This document shows positions 36,392-46,900 of a stretch of 64,000 nt of DNA, one piece after another. Positions within the stretch are counted from its first letter, which is position 1. Every line of letters begins with the position of its first letter. The notes beneath the pieces are model-generated. The model worked only from the letters and a program-made list of their open reading frames with translations, searched no databases and was not told the DNA's origin. The stretch is from Alitta virens (taxonomy: Eukaryota > Annelida > Polychaeta > Phyllodocida > Nereididae). The DNA is taken from assembly GCA_932294295.1 (NCBI GenBank), contig OW028584.1:3604907-3668906 (forward strand). The letters run 5' to 3'. A program made the translations under genes and the position numbers.

Positions 36392-36982
36392 TATGTATAG
36401 GTTTGGCTTGTTGTAGCATTAGGTAGTTTTTCCCACAGAGAATATATACCCAGAGGCGCCACTGTAATTGAAGCAATGTAAGCCTGTCCAGGGTTGGTTT
36501 TTCACAATATGAAAATCCCGCAGATAGGCCAGTTTTCGTGATGCAACATGAAGGATGTACCAGTGTTTCATTTAAAGTATATTTTATAATTTAAAATAAT
36601 CTTTAAGATTGTATTTAAAGTCAGTGGTGAAATAAAACCAATACAATACAAGCAATGACTGAGTGAAATGAAATGTGTAAGTGAAATACTAAATACATCT
36701 TTAAGTTGTTTTCATGTGAAACACATATTTTATAAATACATATTTATAGTTTTTTACATTATTTCAAGCTCGCAGAAATAAGACGTCAAAATGACAAACA
36801 ATCACATTGACCCTGACATGGCTTATATAACTGTGCAAGTGTCCCCTCTTACCATTTCTTCTCTTTGGTTTTTCCTAGGATAGTTGAAGTAATGTGTTAT
36901 TTAAAAGTTGTACTATATATGTATCATGCTTAAAAAAAGAAAAACATTTATTTTGAGAAATGTAGTTGGATAGTGAGCTCAC

Positions 36983-37114
36983 CTGAACTAATGAAAGGAG
37001 TTTAGGCTGATTTCTACACATTTCACGAGTGTGACATATTAGCTGCTTGACCAAAGGCTCCAAAGCTTCTCTAATTGTGCGAATGGACATTTTCCTGCAT
37101 AAATCAATCACTTT
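36983..37114 (-). CDS. Gene C small helical exon 1
   Basis: 44 codons, phase 0/0: KVIDLCRKMSIRTIREALEP, then LVKQLICHTREMCRNQPKLL, SLVQ. GTGAGC donor. Homologous to the other small helical exons of the family. Confidence 0.75.
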
Positions 37115-37159
37115 CTGAAATGAAAAATGCTTCAGATGCAGCAAAAGAAACTTCAGACA

Positions 37160-37520
37160 AAAATTTCTTCACAAAAGAATCGTATTACTAGAAAACATTT
37201 CTTCACAAAAGAATCTTATTGGATTGAGAAAAAATTTCTTCACAAAATGCAACTTGTTGCATTGAGAATTTTTTTTTTTCATAAAATGCATCTTATTACA
37301 TTGATAAAAATTTCTTCACAAAATGCATCTTATTGCATTGAGAACTAAATTCTTCACAAAATACATCTTATTGCATTGATAAAAAATTTCTTACAAAATA
37401 ATCTTATTACATTTAGAAAAACTTTTCCTCACAAAATAATCTTATTACATTTTGAAAAGATTTCTTCACAAATACATCTTACTACATTCAGAAAAAATGT
37501 CTTCACTAATGAAGCGTATT
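37160..37520 (+). repeat. Minisatellite, unit about 42 bp
   Basis: About nine diverged units of the form TTCTTCACAAAATGCATCTT, then ATTGCATTGAGAAAAA. It starts directly upstream of the small helical exon, in the same intron. Open frames here are artefacts of the repeat. Confidence 0.8.
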
Positions 37521-37734
37521 GCAGCCAAAAAAGAAAAAATATCGTAAGTACGAAAAATAGTTTTGTTATTACGAACAAGTTTTGTTTTTACGAAACTTTT
37601 TTTGGGGGTTTTTGTAGTGATTTGGATATGAGAATGAATTTAACTGTCATTTAGAGGTATGCGATTACATACAGTAATAGACTACTTTGTGTTTGCACAT
37701 TGCAGTGAGATACCATTTAATGTGTGCTTTGAGG

Positions 37735-37785
37735 ATTGATAGATAGATAGATAGGTAAATTGGTAGATAGATAGATAGATAGATA
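37735..37785. repeat. GATA microsatellite
   Basis: GATAGATAGATAGATAGGTA followed by a further GATA run. Confidence 0.9.
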
Positions 37786-37799
37786 TAAACATAACTAGA

Positions 37800-38400
37800 A
37801 AACTTGTAATTGGCAAGCCAATTACCAGGAAAAGGCTATGCCACTTTTATGCAATAGTGGGTTGCATGGAATTATTGACATGGCAACAGATGAATTGTCT
37901 TTGCAGATTACAGGGTAATCAATTGAGCCATTATTTTATTATGAATTATTTTCATCCGAAAAATGTAAACTTTGTAAATTTCTGTGACCTTGAGGATTTG
38001 TTCAAGGACACTGAAATTAGGTCACAGGATAGTGCCATCCTAGGCCTACATGCTGATTTTTTTTTCAAACCAATCAGAGAAAGTGAGGTGCGGAGAATAG
38101 GGAATAAGAATAATAAGAATATTTACAAAAACAATAGTCTATGCCAATGGGATTGGCATAGCCTAATAAGGGCAAGCCAATTAAAAACAGCAGATATCTA
38201 CTTCAAATTTAAGTATCTACAGATACACAAGCTTACTCATTCAGTCATTGGGAAATGGTGCCATCATTATAAACAAAAACATAACTCGGGTTTAGTCTCG
38301 ATCATTATTTCGCACGCACATCAGATATTCCAGAAATTGTTGGACATTGCATTCGTCCCCATACTAAATACCATTTAAAAGATAATTTGATATAAAAACT
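37800..38400. other. Unclassified sequence with a long chance frame
   Basis: A plus-strand open frame (37857-38378) has no recognisable domain and starts with no splice or promoter context. GCAAGCCAATTA occurs near both ends (37812 and 38167), and a perfect CTATGCCAAT/ATTGGCATAG hairpin sits at 38140. Probably a repeat derivative. Confidence 0.4.
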
Positions 38401-38533
38401 TTTGATTATTACGGAAACAACTGTTGGCAATTACGAAAGAAGTTTCAAACTTTTGGTAATCACGAAAAAACTATGAAAAGTTTTTTTTAGTAACTATGAA
38501 ACTTTTTGGTAATCACCAAAAGTTTCCGTGTAA

Positions 38534-39249
38534 GCCAGAACCGACCTACATTGCGTTAGATGCGATGCAGGGTCGGAACGACTTGCATAAGAATTGTTTG
38601 AATTTGACATTTTTGCAACATATTTTCAACAAAAACGTTAGCATACCTTATTTTGTCATTATTTACATGAGGACTGCTCTGTTTACTATTGTGTCGCACT
38701 CAGAAAAAATGCCACTGGAAACATAATTTTAAAGAGCCTTTTCAAATTTGCTAGTCCAAGGGATTCGCCATAGCCCCCCCCCCCCCCCCCCCCCCCAATG
38801 TTCACGTGACTGTGGCGGCTCTGAAGCTCAGACTTTGTTTACGGCAAAGATTTTGCTCCATTTGCTTGTTATTGAATTGTGGATATGTTATTTCAATTGT
38901 AAATATCAAATCACAGAAGTAAGGACTTGCAGCGTTATTCCATGTTAGCCACTATAGGGCGTTGAAGTTTGCATAGCCCTCTTGTGAGTATTGGCAGAAC
39001 TAGGCAGCAATGCCTGTCATGCATTTTCATGAAATGTGAATTCAAATATGCTACAGAAATCGAATAAAATTGGAAGAAATAACCATATCTATGTGCGACA
39101 CAATAGAAAAAAGGTATGTCTAAACCTAGAGCAGGTGTATTTCGTGAAGCAAACATTTATTAAAAGGGTAGTTCCCACACAAGCTGAAATTCCATATTTT
39201 TTCATGTAGGACGTTTAACCCTGTCCTATGGACAGGGTACTTGTAGCTA
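38534..39249 (-). mobile_element. Non-autonomous DNA transposon, copy 1
   Basis: Inverted relative of 48741-49501. It starts GCCAGAACCGACCTACAT and ends ACAGGGTACTTGTAGCTA, with shared internal blocks (TTAGATGCGATG, AGCCCTCTTGTGAGT, TGTGCGACACAATAGAAAAA). It contains a run of about 22 C at 38775-38798, absent from the other copy. Non-coding. Confidence 0.7.
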
Positions 39250-39330
39250 GGTCGGCAGCAACAGGCTTCCAGACCATTTTTGGACCTTGTTCATGGTAAG
39301 TTCAGTTGAAATGTATAGAATTCAACTTAC

Positions 39331-39526
39331 AATAGTGATATAGTTGTATCCATCTGATTTTATCATGTAGTGAGCTTCTGAAACAATGCTTATGAAAATT
39401 GTTGGGTCTTTCTGGAGAATATGCATCCCGTGGTTGTCTAGCAATTGCAACATTTTATTTTCTGTTGCTCTATCCAGATCTTGTAGACCTGTTAAATTTT
39501 CTGTCATCTCTTTAAGCTCCAAACAT
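39331..39526 (-). CDS. Gene C helical exon 1
   Basis: 196 nt, phase 2 in and 0 out. CLELKEMTENLTGLQDLDRA, then KMLQLLDNHGMHILQKDPTI, FISIVSEAHYMIKSDG. Homologous to 33558-33750 and 50734-50926. The phase-2 acceptor requires an earlier exon that was not identified. Confidence 0.7.
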
Positions 39527-40470
39527 CTGGTCAAAAATCATGGATTCAAAATTAAAACCTAACATTTTTCTTTAATAGGAGCGGAAAGCGAATTCATGAG
39601 CTTACGCTCCTTCCGGTATTGTGTGTGTAAATCTGTTTTTGAATCATTGAGGTTGAATGATGGTTAGTCTATGAGAAATTTCGGAGCGTCACAAACTCTT
39701 TCAGTCATGTGATTTCTATGGAGCTGCCGCAAATCTTTCTTTGCTGTAAAATCTTTGTTTGCTGTAAAACAATCGGCTTTCACTAAATCTTTAATTTAAA
39801 AAATATATACCAGTTCTAATGCATTAAAATAGTTGTACTTGCCAATTCAGCGCTAACTGTCAAGGATTTCAAATCGTTAAACAACACCAACATGCTATAC
39901 GCAAAACGCGCTATGCTACGGTTTCTTTGCACCAGAGGATGCCACTGTAAAGCAATACAGCCACGACCGCCCCTAGCGGAATTTGTACAAAGCATCATCA
40001 GACAATTCAACGGTGTTGACAGCATATAATCCAAGCATTCCGCTTCTTCTGTCTCTGGCAGATAACATATTATTTCTATATACTAAGCATGGAGCAGCAT
40101 ATATAGGCTATATTAGTTGTAGTTAGAAAGTACACTTTAGTCCTAAAAATTTCATTAACTCTAATTATCCTATAAATTGCAGGAAACCTTATATATTCAA
40201 TCTTTTAATATTATTCAAATTAAACCATATGCCGGTTATTTCTCCTTAGTTCATTGTGCCCAATTTCTCAACATTAAAAGATTCATGTCCATCTCGTATT
40301 TAAAGAAAAAGAAAAGCATAAAAGCGCATAAGTTTGAAAGTAGAATACTGGAAGTATAGCATAAATATGGTTATAGATTTAATTTGAAATCACAATATAT
40401 ATATTTTTTTTTCATCCATAGTGGCATTTTGGATACATACCAAGATACAGAAAACATTTGAAAAAAAGTA

Positions 40471-40600
40471 TATACCATAACGGAGGGTATTATCGACAGG
40501 GGGTATTTACGACACTTAAATCAGTTTGTTAAAAAATAAATAAAAAACTTAATGTGTCGAAAATACCCACCCTGTCGATAATACCCTCTATTACGGTATA
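40471..40600. mobile_element. Foldback MITE, 130 bp
   Basis: Arms of about 45 bp: TATACCATAACGGAGGGTAT, then TATCGACAGGG and GGGTATTTACGACAC, with near-exact complements on the right, around an A/T-rich 35-bp centre. Confidence 0.8.
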
Positions 40601-41761
40601 CAACATTTTAAATGTGTTGTTACATACGCTGCTTGGATTTTTTCCTCTTCATAGTCTTCTAAAATTTTCAAATTTTCTCTTGAATGTTGGTCAGAGGCTC
40701 TGGGTAAAATATTGGACATAACAGATCTATACACTACAAGATATCAACACAGATTTGATGGTATTTCAGTCTTCAATCTTATTTATTGTGAAACTATGTT
40801 TAAACACTTACATGGTATTTGATAATTTTCATATATTTCCCAATATATAATTCAATTTTTTTTATAGGTTACTGTTGTCCCATATTAGTTACATACAGCT
40901 ACAACACTGTAAGAAATGATATTCCTTGCTTGGTGATTTGTTGGGAAAGGCATATGTTGCCAGTGGGAGTCAGTCAGCCTGCCAGTTTTTGTACCAGATC
41001 TAAATCTATAGAACACCTCTAACTTAAGATATCCTACTGCTCAAGAGGTACTTCTATGATCAGGTTTACAAATTTATTGAAAGGATTGGTACAGTTTCAT
41101 CATCACTTTCTGTGCATGCCCATATAAGGTAGTTCTGTAGCTGTGTTGCTCTATAACCAGTTTCAGCCGATTTAGCCAAATATTAGTTACCAAATGTAAA
41201 ATGCATAAATTAACATTTTAGACATAAATGAATCGATAACCATGGTATTTTACTGCAATAAAACAAGCTACACAACATGGGTCTTACAAGGGATTGACCA
41301 CATGGCCTACATTTGACTGTGATTTAGTCCAAGGAAAGTTAAACTATAAATAGTCTGCTGCAGTGGCCAAATGGTTTTGTCTGGTATGATTAAAAGTTGG
41401 GGTTGAAGGACCTGGGTACGAATCCAACCAGGGGAAAGTCTTCTTTTTTTTTTGATAAATATGTTTACATGTCAATCATTTTCAAAAAGTAATTTTTCCA
41501 TTTACAAAAAAATTAAAAAAGCAACCAAAAAAAATCTTTATTCAGCACAATCTACAATAATCTCCACATGAAGGTTGACTTTGTGTTTTAATAAATTGAC
41601 CACGATTCCCAAATATGTAATTAGGGAGTGTGTGAAAATTTATTTTTGAATCTATAAAGAATAAACTTATTATTGATGTTTGTAACAAACTTGTTCTGAA
41701 TCTTCCAAGTCTACGTTTATCATACTATTTATACAATTCCATGACACGTTAATAATCAAAA

Positions 41762-41830
41762 GTTAGTTTGTCAGTCAGTCAGTCAGTTAGTCAGTCAATC
41801 AGTCAGTCAGTCAGTCAATCAGCAAGTTAG
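41762..41830. repeat. CAGT microsatellite
   Basis: GTCAGTCAGTCAGT run with TTAG and CAAT variants. Confidence 0.9.
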
Positions 41831-43332
41831 TTAATGCTTGTGACCCATGCAAAATTGGAATAATAATGAAATGTAACGGAGCATCATAAGAATTTTAAGA
41901 ATTATGAAGCATGTGTGTGTAATGTAATGAGTTATATGTCCATTGGCCTAGCATGAAGAAGGAACTATTCCAAATGAACTATTGGGAAGGTCTGTGGTCT
42001 TGCTCAGATCATATGATGGAACATTTCATAAACAGTTCCCAATATCACAAAAAAGGTAAACACCAGAAAGCAGAGAAAACTTTCCCTAGCTGTCAAAATA
42101 CTTACCATGAAAGATTATTCTGTAATGTTATTTTATCTTAGTTTATTAATTTATATTATCATGTTGAGAGCCAATGCTATGAATAGCCTACAGGTCAGAG
42201 ATCAAGGCCATAATTGGCAATGCAACTGCCTCAGAGCAGATCATGCTCAGGGCTAAAGATCAAGTGCCCTCTTGATTGGTTTAGAAGTAATAAATGGGAT
42301 GCTCATGTTGGGGCTCCCAATCAACTAGGAGGCAGTCTTGGAGTAGCTCTCATGAAGAACAGAGTGTATAACTCTGGACTGTGAATTTGTATCAATTGAT
42401 GGAATAAACAAGTATGGACTAACACTGCATTACTGGAGTATTCTATTTAAGCGTGCATAATTAAAAAGGAATATAATAATTCTTCAGAGAAGAGAGTATT
42501 CACATGAAGAAATGTATCGAAAAATGTCGTTATAGTGATTTCTTTTTCAAACATTATTGAAATCTTAAACTAGGTCATAGTCCCACTTGATAAGAAGATA
42601 AGTGAGACTATGATCTAGACTAAGACTATGGGTCATACTATGATACAATTTTACCACAACTTTTGTTTACACTGATATTCAGTTAATTAGGGTATCAGAA
42701 AGTTATATGGATAGCTAGCAATATATAAAGCAATATCTGAGAAGGGCTTAAATTAAAGCATACACAGAAAGCATCAAATTTTACACAAATATAGAGGTTA
42801 ACCGTTATTGTAATGATAATAGTATCGCAATCGACATGTAACTGTTTCATTTGTTTCTTTGAATTAACAACACCCAAAATTTTGCAGTCAGTCACAAATC
42901 CTCGTGCCCGGACAATTTTGTAATTAATTTGAATTCATATAATAATAATATATCATTTCGTAGCGAAAACTAAAAAAAAATTAATAGCCAGATGCTGTTG
43001 ATTCTTTGTAATGTCAACAGGATCAATTTAAACAGGTTTAATATCGTTTATTGTTCATAGGAATGGGTCGCTTTAGGAAAGAGTACAGTATTTATTTATT
43101 CACGTGTATGTAGCACTACAATCGAATGCATAAAATATCAAAATAAATATAGTAAAAATAGATGAATAAAGAATTATAAAATTAAATAAATGTGCGCAGA
43201 ATTTAAGGTGGTTATTTAGAAAGTTAGAAAGTGATTAGGGTATGTTGTCGATTGTGCAAATCATTTTCTTTAATGGGCATTGCCTTCTTTTTTATGTAGA
43301 ATTTAAAACCATTGACACTGTGAATGACATTT

Positions 43333-43338
43333 TTTATT
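43333..43338 (-). promoter_or_regulatory. Possible polyadenylation signal of gene D
   Basis: AATAAA on the minus strand about 90 bp beyond the gene D stop codon. In DNA this AT-rich the hexamer is common, so support is weak. Confidence 0.35.
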
Positions 43339-43429
43339 TGTTATCTTGTTTTTAAAGACATTTTGATAAATAAATCAATAAAAAAAACAATTTAATCCGA
43401 ATCCAATCTTCCCCATATTATCCAGTGAC

Positions 43430-43963
43430 TTAAAATGTGTCTGGTTTCAAGTGATCCAATGCACAGTCACAAACATCACTGATATATTTGGCCTCTCCAA
43501 ACCCTCCATAATCCCATATTTCACGAAGAGGACTGCTCCTGTCCCAGTAGTTGTTCAGTTTCCTCCCTTCTTCTGCAAGGTGTTTTATCAGCGTGAATAT
43601 CTTCCAGGCCCAAACTCTTGCTTCCTCTCCGTGTTGATGCAACTCCTCATCAGTTGCCCATTTGGGATGTGGATTGGATTTCAACCGATAGAGGATTGGA
43701 TAAGATTCCAACCACTTGGAAATTAAATTGTATTTCATCCTATTCATTCTTTGTTTATTTTCACCATCCACAATTTCTAAGGCATTTCTCAAGGCTTCAT
43801 TGTTTGCCTGGGATATCATCTTGCTTTCATCGTTATAGTCATTCACGTTCAGTTCAAGCTGACTTGAATTGTAAGATATAAGGTAGAAGAGTGCAGTTTT
43901 AACTGTATAAGATGTAATTGGCATTTTCACACGTATCCTGTCACCCCTGGATAAGTCATAGGC
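43430..43963 (-). CDS. Gene D last exon: NTase C-terminal helical lobe
   Basis: 178 codons with stop. AYDLSRGDRIRVKMPITSYT, then VKTALFYLI, corresponds to the Mab-21 'SY-lK-lll' block after the catalytic core. Later blocks ARVWAWKIFTLIKHLAEEGR and LNNYWDRSSPLREIWDY resemble the family's closing helices. No zinc-thumb cluster of the vertebrate cGAS type is visible here. Confidence 0.85.
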   Translation of the reverse strand, partial: AYDLSRGDRIRVKMPITSYTVKTALFYLISYNSSQLELNVNDYNDESKMISQANNEALRNALEIVDGENKQRMNRMKYNLISKWLESYPILYRLKSNPHPKWATDEELHQHGEEARVWAWKIFTLIKHLAEEGRKLNNYWDRSSPLREIWDYGGFGEAKYISDVCDCALDHLKPDTF

Positions 43964-46900
43964 CTATAATTAAGCAAAACACAACATAAGATAAATGCAT
44001 TTATTGTTGCAAATGATGATGGACTGTTTTGCCATATTTTTATGGTGATAGGATCTGCTCCTTCTCTTTTGTGTCATTTTATAATTTATTTAATTTATCA
44101 TATCATCAAGAAAAAATGTGTTTCAAGGATCCAGGTTGAAACTTCGGAAAACCGAAACGTCCAAACCCATAAAGTTTGATTCTCTGAATGTCCGATTTCC
44201 TAAACGTACGAAAAGTGTCCGAAACGTCCGAAAATAGCTTTTCTGCTGTTTTATGTACTTTTAAGCAATAGTTTGATAAAAATTCATTTAATTTTTTTAA
44301 CATACAAGTTCTGTCGGTAATTTAACATGAGATTTGATGAGCACCTTTCTTCAGTGATTTTTATTAAAGTTAAAGCTGACTGCACCAATCTGACATTTCG
44401 GTGGCCGGCAATGAACCTGCTGACGGGCCAGCACCCCCCACTATCCGTCAGCTGCACCCTCGTCGATGAAATGAAAATATTGATAACTTCACTTCTAGTT
44501 AACATTTCTTGACAATTGAGATTCTGAATGTTCAGAATCTGAGGAATTGGTCCCTAAGACGTTTTGGACATTTTTTGGACATTTTCTGACGTTTCAGTTT
44601 TCGGACGTTTCGGAACATTTTCGGCCGTTACGCCCTTGGAAGTTTTGGTTTTCGGACGTTTTGACTTGCTTTTGATTCAAGACATGTAAAGTTGACCAAC
44701 ACATGCTTTTGATAATTGTTCAGTTTATTCTATTACTAAACTGTATATGTCTGTAGCAGTTTAATAGTATTTCAGACGTTTTGTTGAAGTACTGAAAGCA
44801 GAGTCGAAATATAGCAGACGTTTTCTAATTTATGAATTCCTATTTTTTTTTTAATAACATGGATTATTTTGCCATCAAATTAAAAAAAATTACGAATCTG
44901 ACTGGTTTTTCAAATGCAATTTTTGATTAACGAATAAGCGTACTCACTTGAATTAATGCCTTAGCAATAATTATGGCCAATCTGCAGCTTGTTGGGAGAC
45001 AGTCAATCATGTCCCACTCATACTCAAACATGGTCTGTTTAAACATGTTAAATCCCTTGTAATCATTCCATGTTTCAAGTGTGGAGAAAATGATGTGCTT
45101 GTGGATAGGAGCATCTTCCAAAATCTCAGCCTGTAGACGGTGAATATCTTTTGGAGCTACATTATCACATGAATATTTAGTCGACCTTCGCTCATCCACA
45201 AGGACAACCACCACATCAAGAGACACTTCTCGGCCCCTGGAAGAATTGCTTCCTTCTCTGATGAACTTCCAAGGACCCTTGACACAAATGGGTCTGAGTT
45301 GAATACCCTCCCAGTTGATCTTTGCCAGGCTTTTTATCAAGCTGCCTGAAAATTGCTGCAGGAATTGTTCTCTATCCCATTCTACTCCTGAAACGTATAC
45401 ACTCCTGAAATTGCCATGCCCATGCAGCTGGAGCTGAACATCCCCTTCATCCAGCTGGCCTGCTTTTAACTTCTCCCTCATACTGCCTGCTAATTGTATT
45501 TTGGCTTCTTTAAACTCTGTCTCTTTCACTAAACGCTCGAATAGACTTTGTAATTCACTGCATAAATTCTGGGCTTCTTCTTCCGACAAGACCAGGAAGG
45601 GTTTCAGTAGCCTCAGGACTCCTCTCTTCGATTCTATTACTCTGCAACAGTGTTCATAATATACGACATCGGGCCGGTGTTCTTTCGGGAGAGAGCTTTC
45701 ATCATACACAGTCACCATCATGCCATTTTTGGAGGTTACTCCATCATGGCTTCCTAAGTCTTTTGGGGCTAATCCAAACTGATCAATGGCATTTTCATTT
45801 GTGTCAAACAAGGAAAGGAATTGCACAGCCTGTTCATTGTGGTGCAAGTATGCCACATGCAAAGGAGTGGACCCGTGCAAGTCTCTAGCATCGAGATATT
45901 TCTCAATAATCCGTGGAGCAAGGCATTCAAGAGAGTCAAGATATATAGCTGCCAGATGAAGGGGATTTCTTTGCAGCCAGTTCCCATAGAATAATTTCTC
46001 AATTGTGGTTTCATCTAATATTGTTTCTGTCATAAAAAGAAAGCAGTCGATTAAATTTCCTGATTTTAAGCAATCCTCCCAAGTTTTGTACCAAGAATAA
46101 ACCAGCTGCCTTCCTAAGTGAACCACTTCCCTGGGAACTAAATGAAATTCTCCGAGGAAACTCAGATCGCATGCAAAACGTTTAATCTTGTTCACCGAAA
46201 TAAGCATCTTCAAGAAAGGTAGAGTCCACTCTATACTCCTTGAGAAGACTTTGGTCTCTGATAAAATCCTTTGCTTTTGTTCATTCGTGGGCTGGGCCCC
46301 TGCCTCTGCACAGACACTGAGCATTTCCACAACACTCAATCTAACAGTTGCCAGGTTACCAGGAAATATAGCATGCCACAAAAATTGCGCAACATCATTA
46401 TTTAACACCATAATCCTCACTATATCCATCACAATGGATAGAAATCTTGGATTGCTTATATTCTTCAAATTCCTCCTTGCTCTGTCGTTTAGTTTCATCC
46501 TGCAAGAGTGAGATTCCCAGTCTTTTACCACCTTCATGAAATCGAGTAACCTCTCAAGTCTGGCTTGTGTACATGCCTCGTCTTGAAATTCTTGCTCAAT
46601 GAACTTGAGTCTGGAAAAGACACAATTTTGCCAATGGTCACATCAAATATGTAGCATATTCAAGATAAGATAATAAAATTAGATAAGATCAGATAAAATA
46701 CAGTGAGGTGCATAAGTAAGTGAACCCCAAAAGGTAATGCCAATATGGCTGCTGTGCGAAAAGGGTGTAGGCTCTATATATATATATATATTGTTTATTC
46801 ACACACTGGAGATGGGCCAAATAGATCTTTATAATTCAGTTTGAAACCATCTGATCGTAATTGAAACTTACATGGCATGAGCGTATTATGTTTAACAACA

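Larger units (their letters stand above)
25092..39526 (-). pseudogene. Gene C: two-cassette ankyrin/cGAS-like nucleotidyltransferase, inactivated
   Basis: Ten exons in order: 39526-39331, 37114-36983, 35176-35142, 35022-33916, 33750-33558, 32888-32757, 32565-32531, 31181-29457, 28769-26858 and 25393-25092. All junctions are phase-compatible. The first four and the next four exons are two copies of the same cassette (helical exon, helical exon, micro-exon, ankyrin exon), followed by the NTase exon and C-lobe exon. Lesions: TGA at 35007-35009, TGA at 30530-30532, a frameshifting deletion near 28480, a 255-bp retroposon at 27851-28105, and a deletion with frameshift in the last exon. NTase active-site residues remain. 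The 39526-33916 part could be a separate truncated gene, but no NTase lies between the two cassettes. No start exon found. Confidence 0.78.
39540..43325. other. No gene recognised between genes C and D
   Basis: Should hold the first exon and promoter of gene C, but neither could be identified. Contains a foldback (40471-40600), a CAGT microsatellite and AT-rich DNA. Short frames here have no motif. Confidence 0.5.

Noticed and set aside
37127..37654. Two plus-strand frames of 73 and 92 residues
   Set aside because: Both read through a 42-bp minisatellite.
37857..38378. 173-residue plus-strand open frame
   Set aside because: No domain, splice or promoter context, and the sequence has repeat-like features at both ends.
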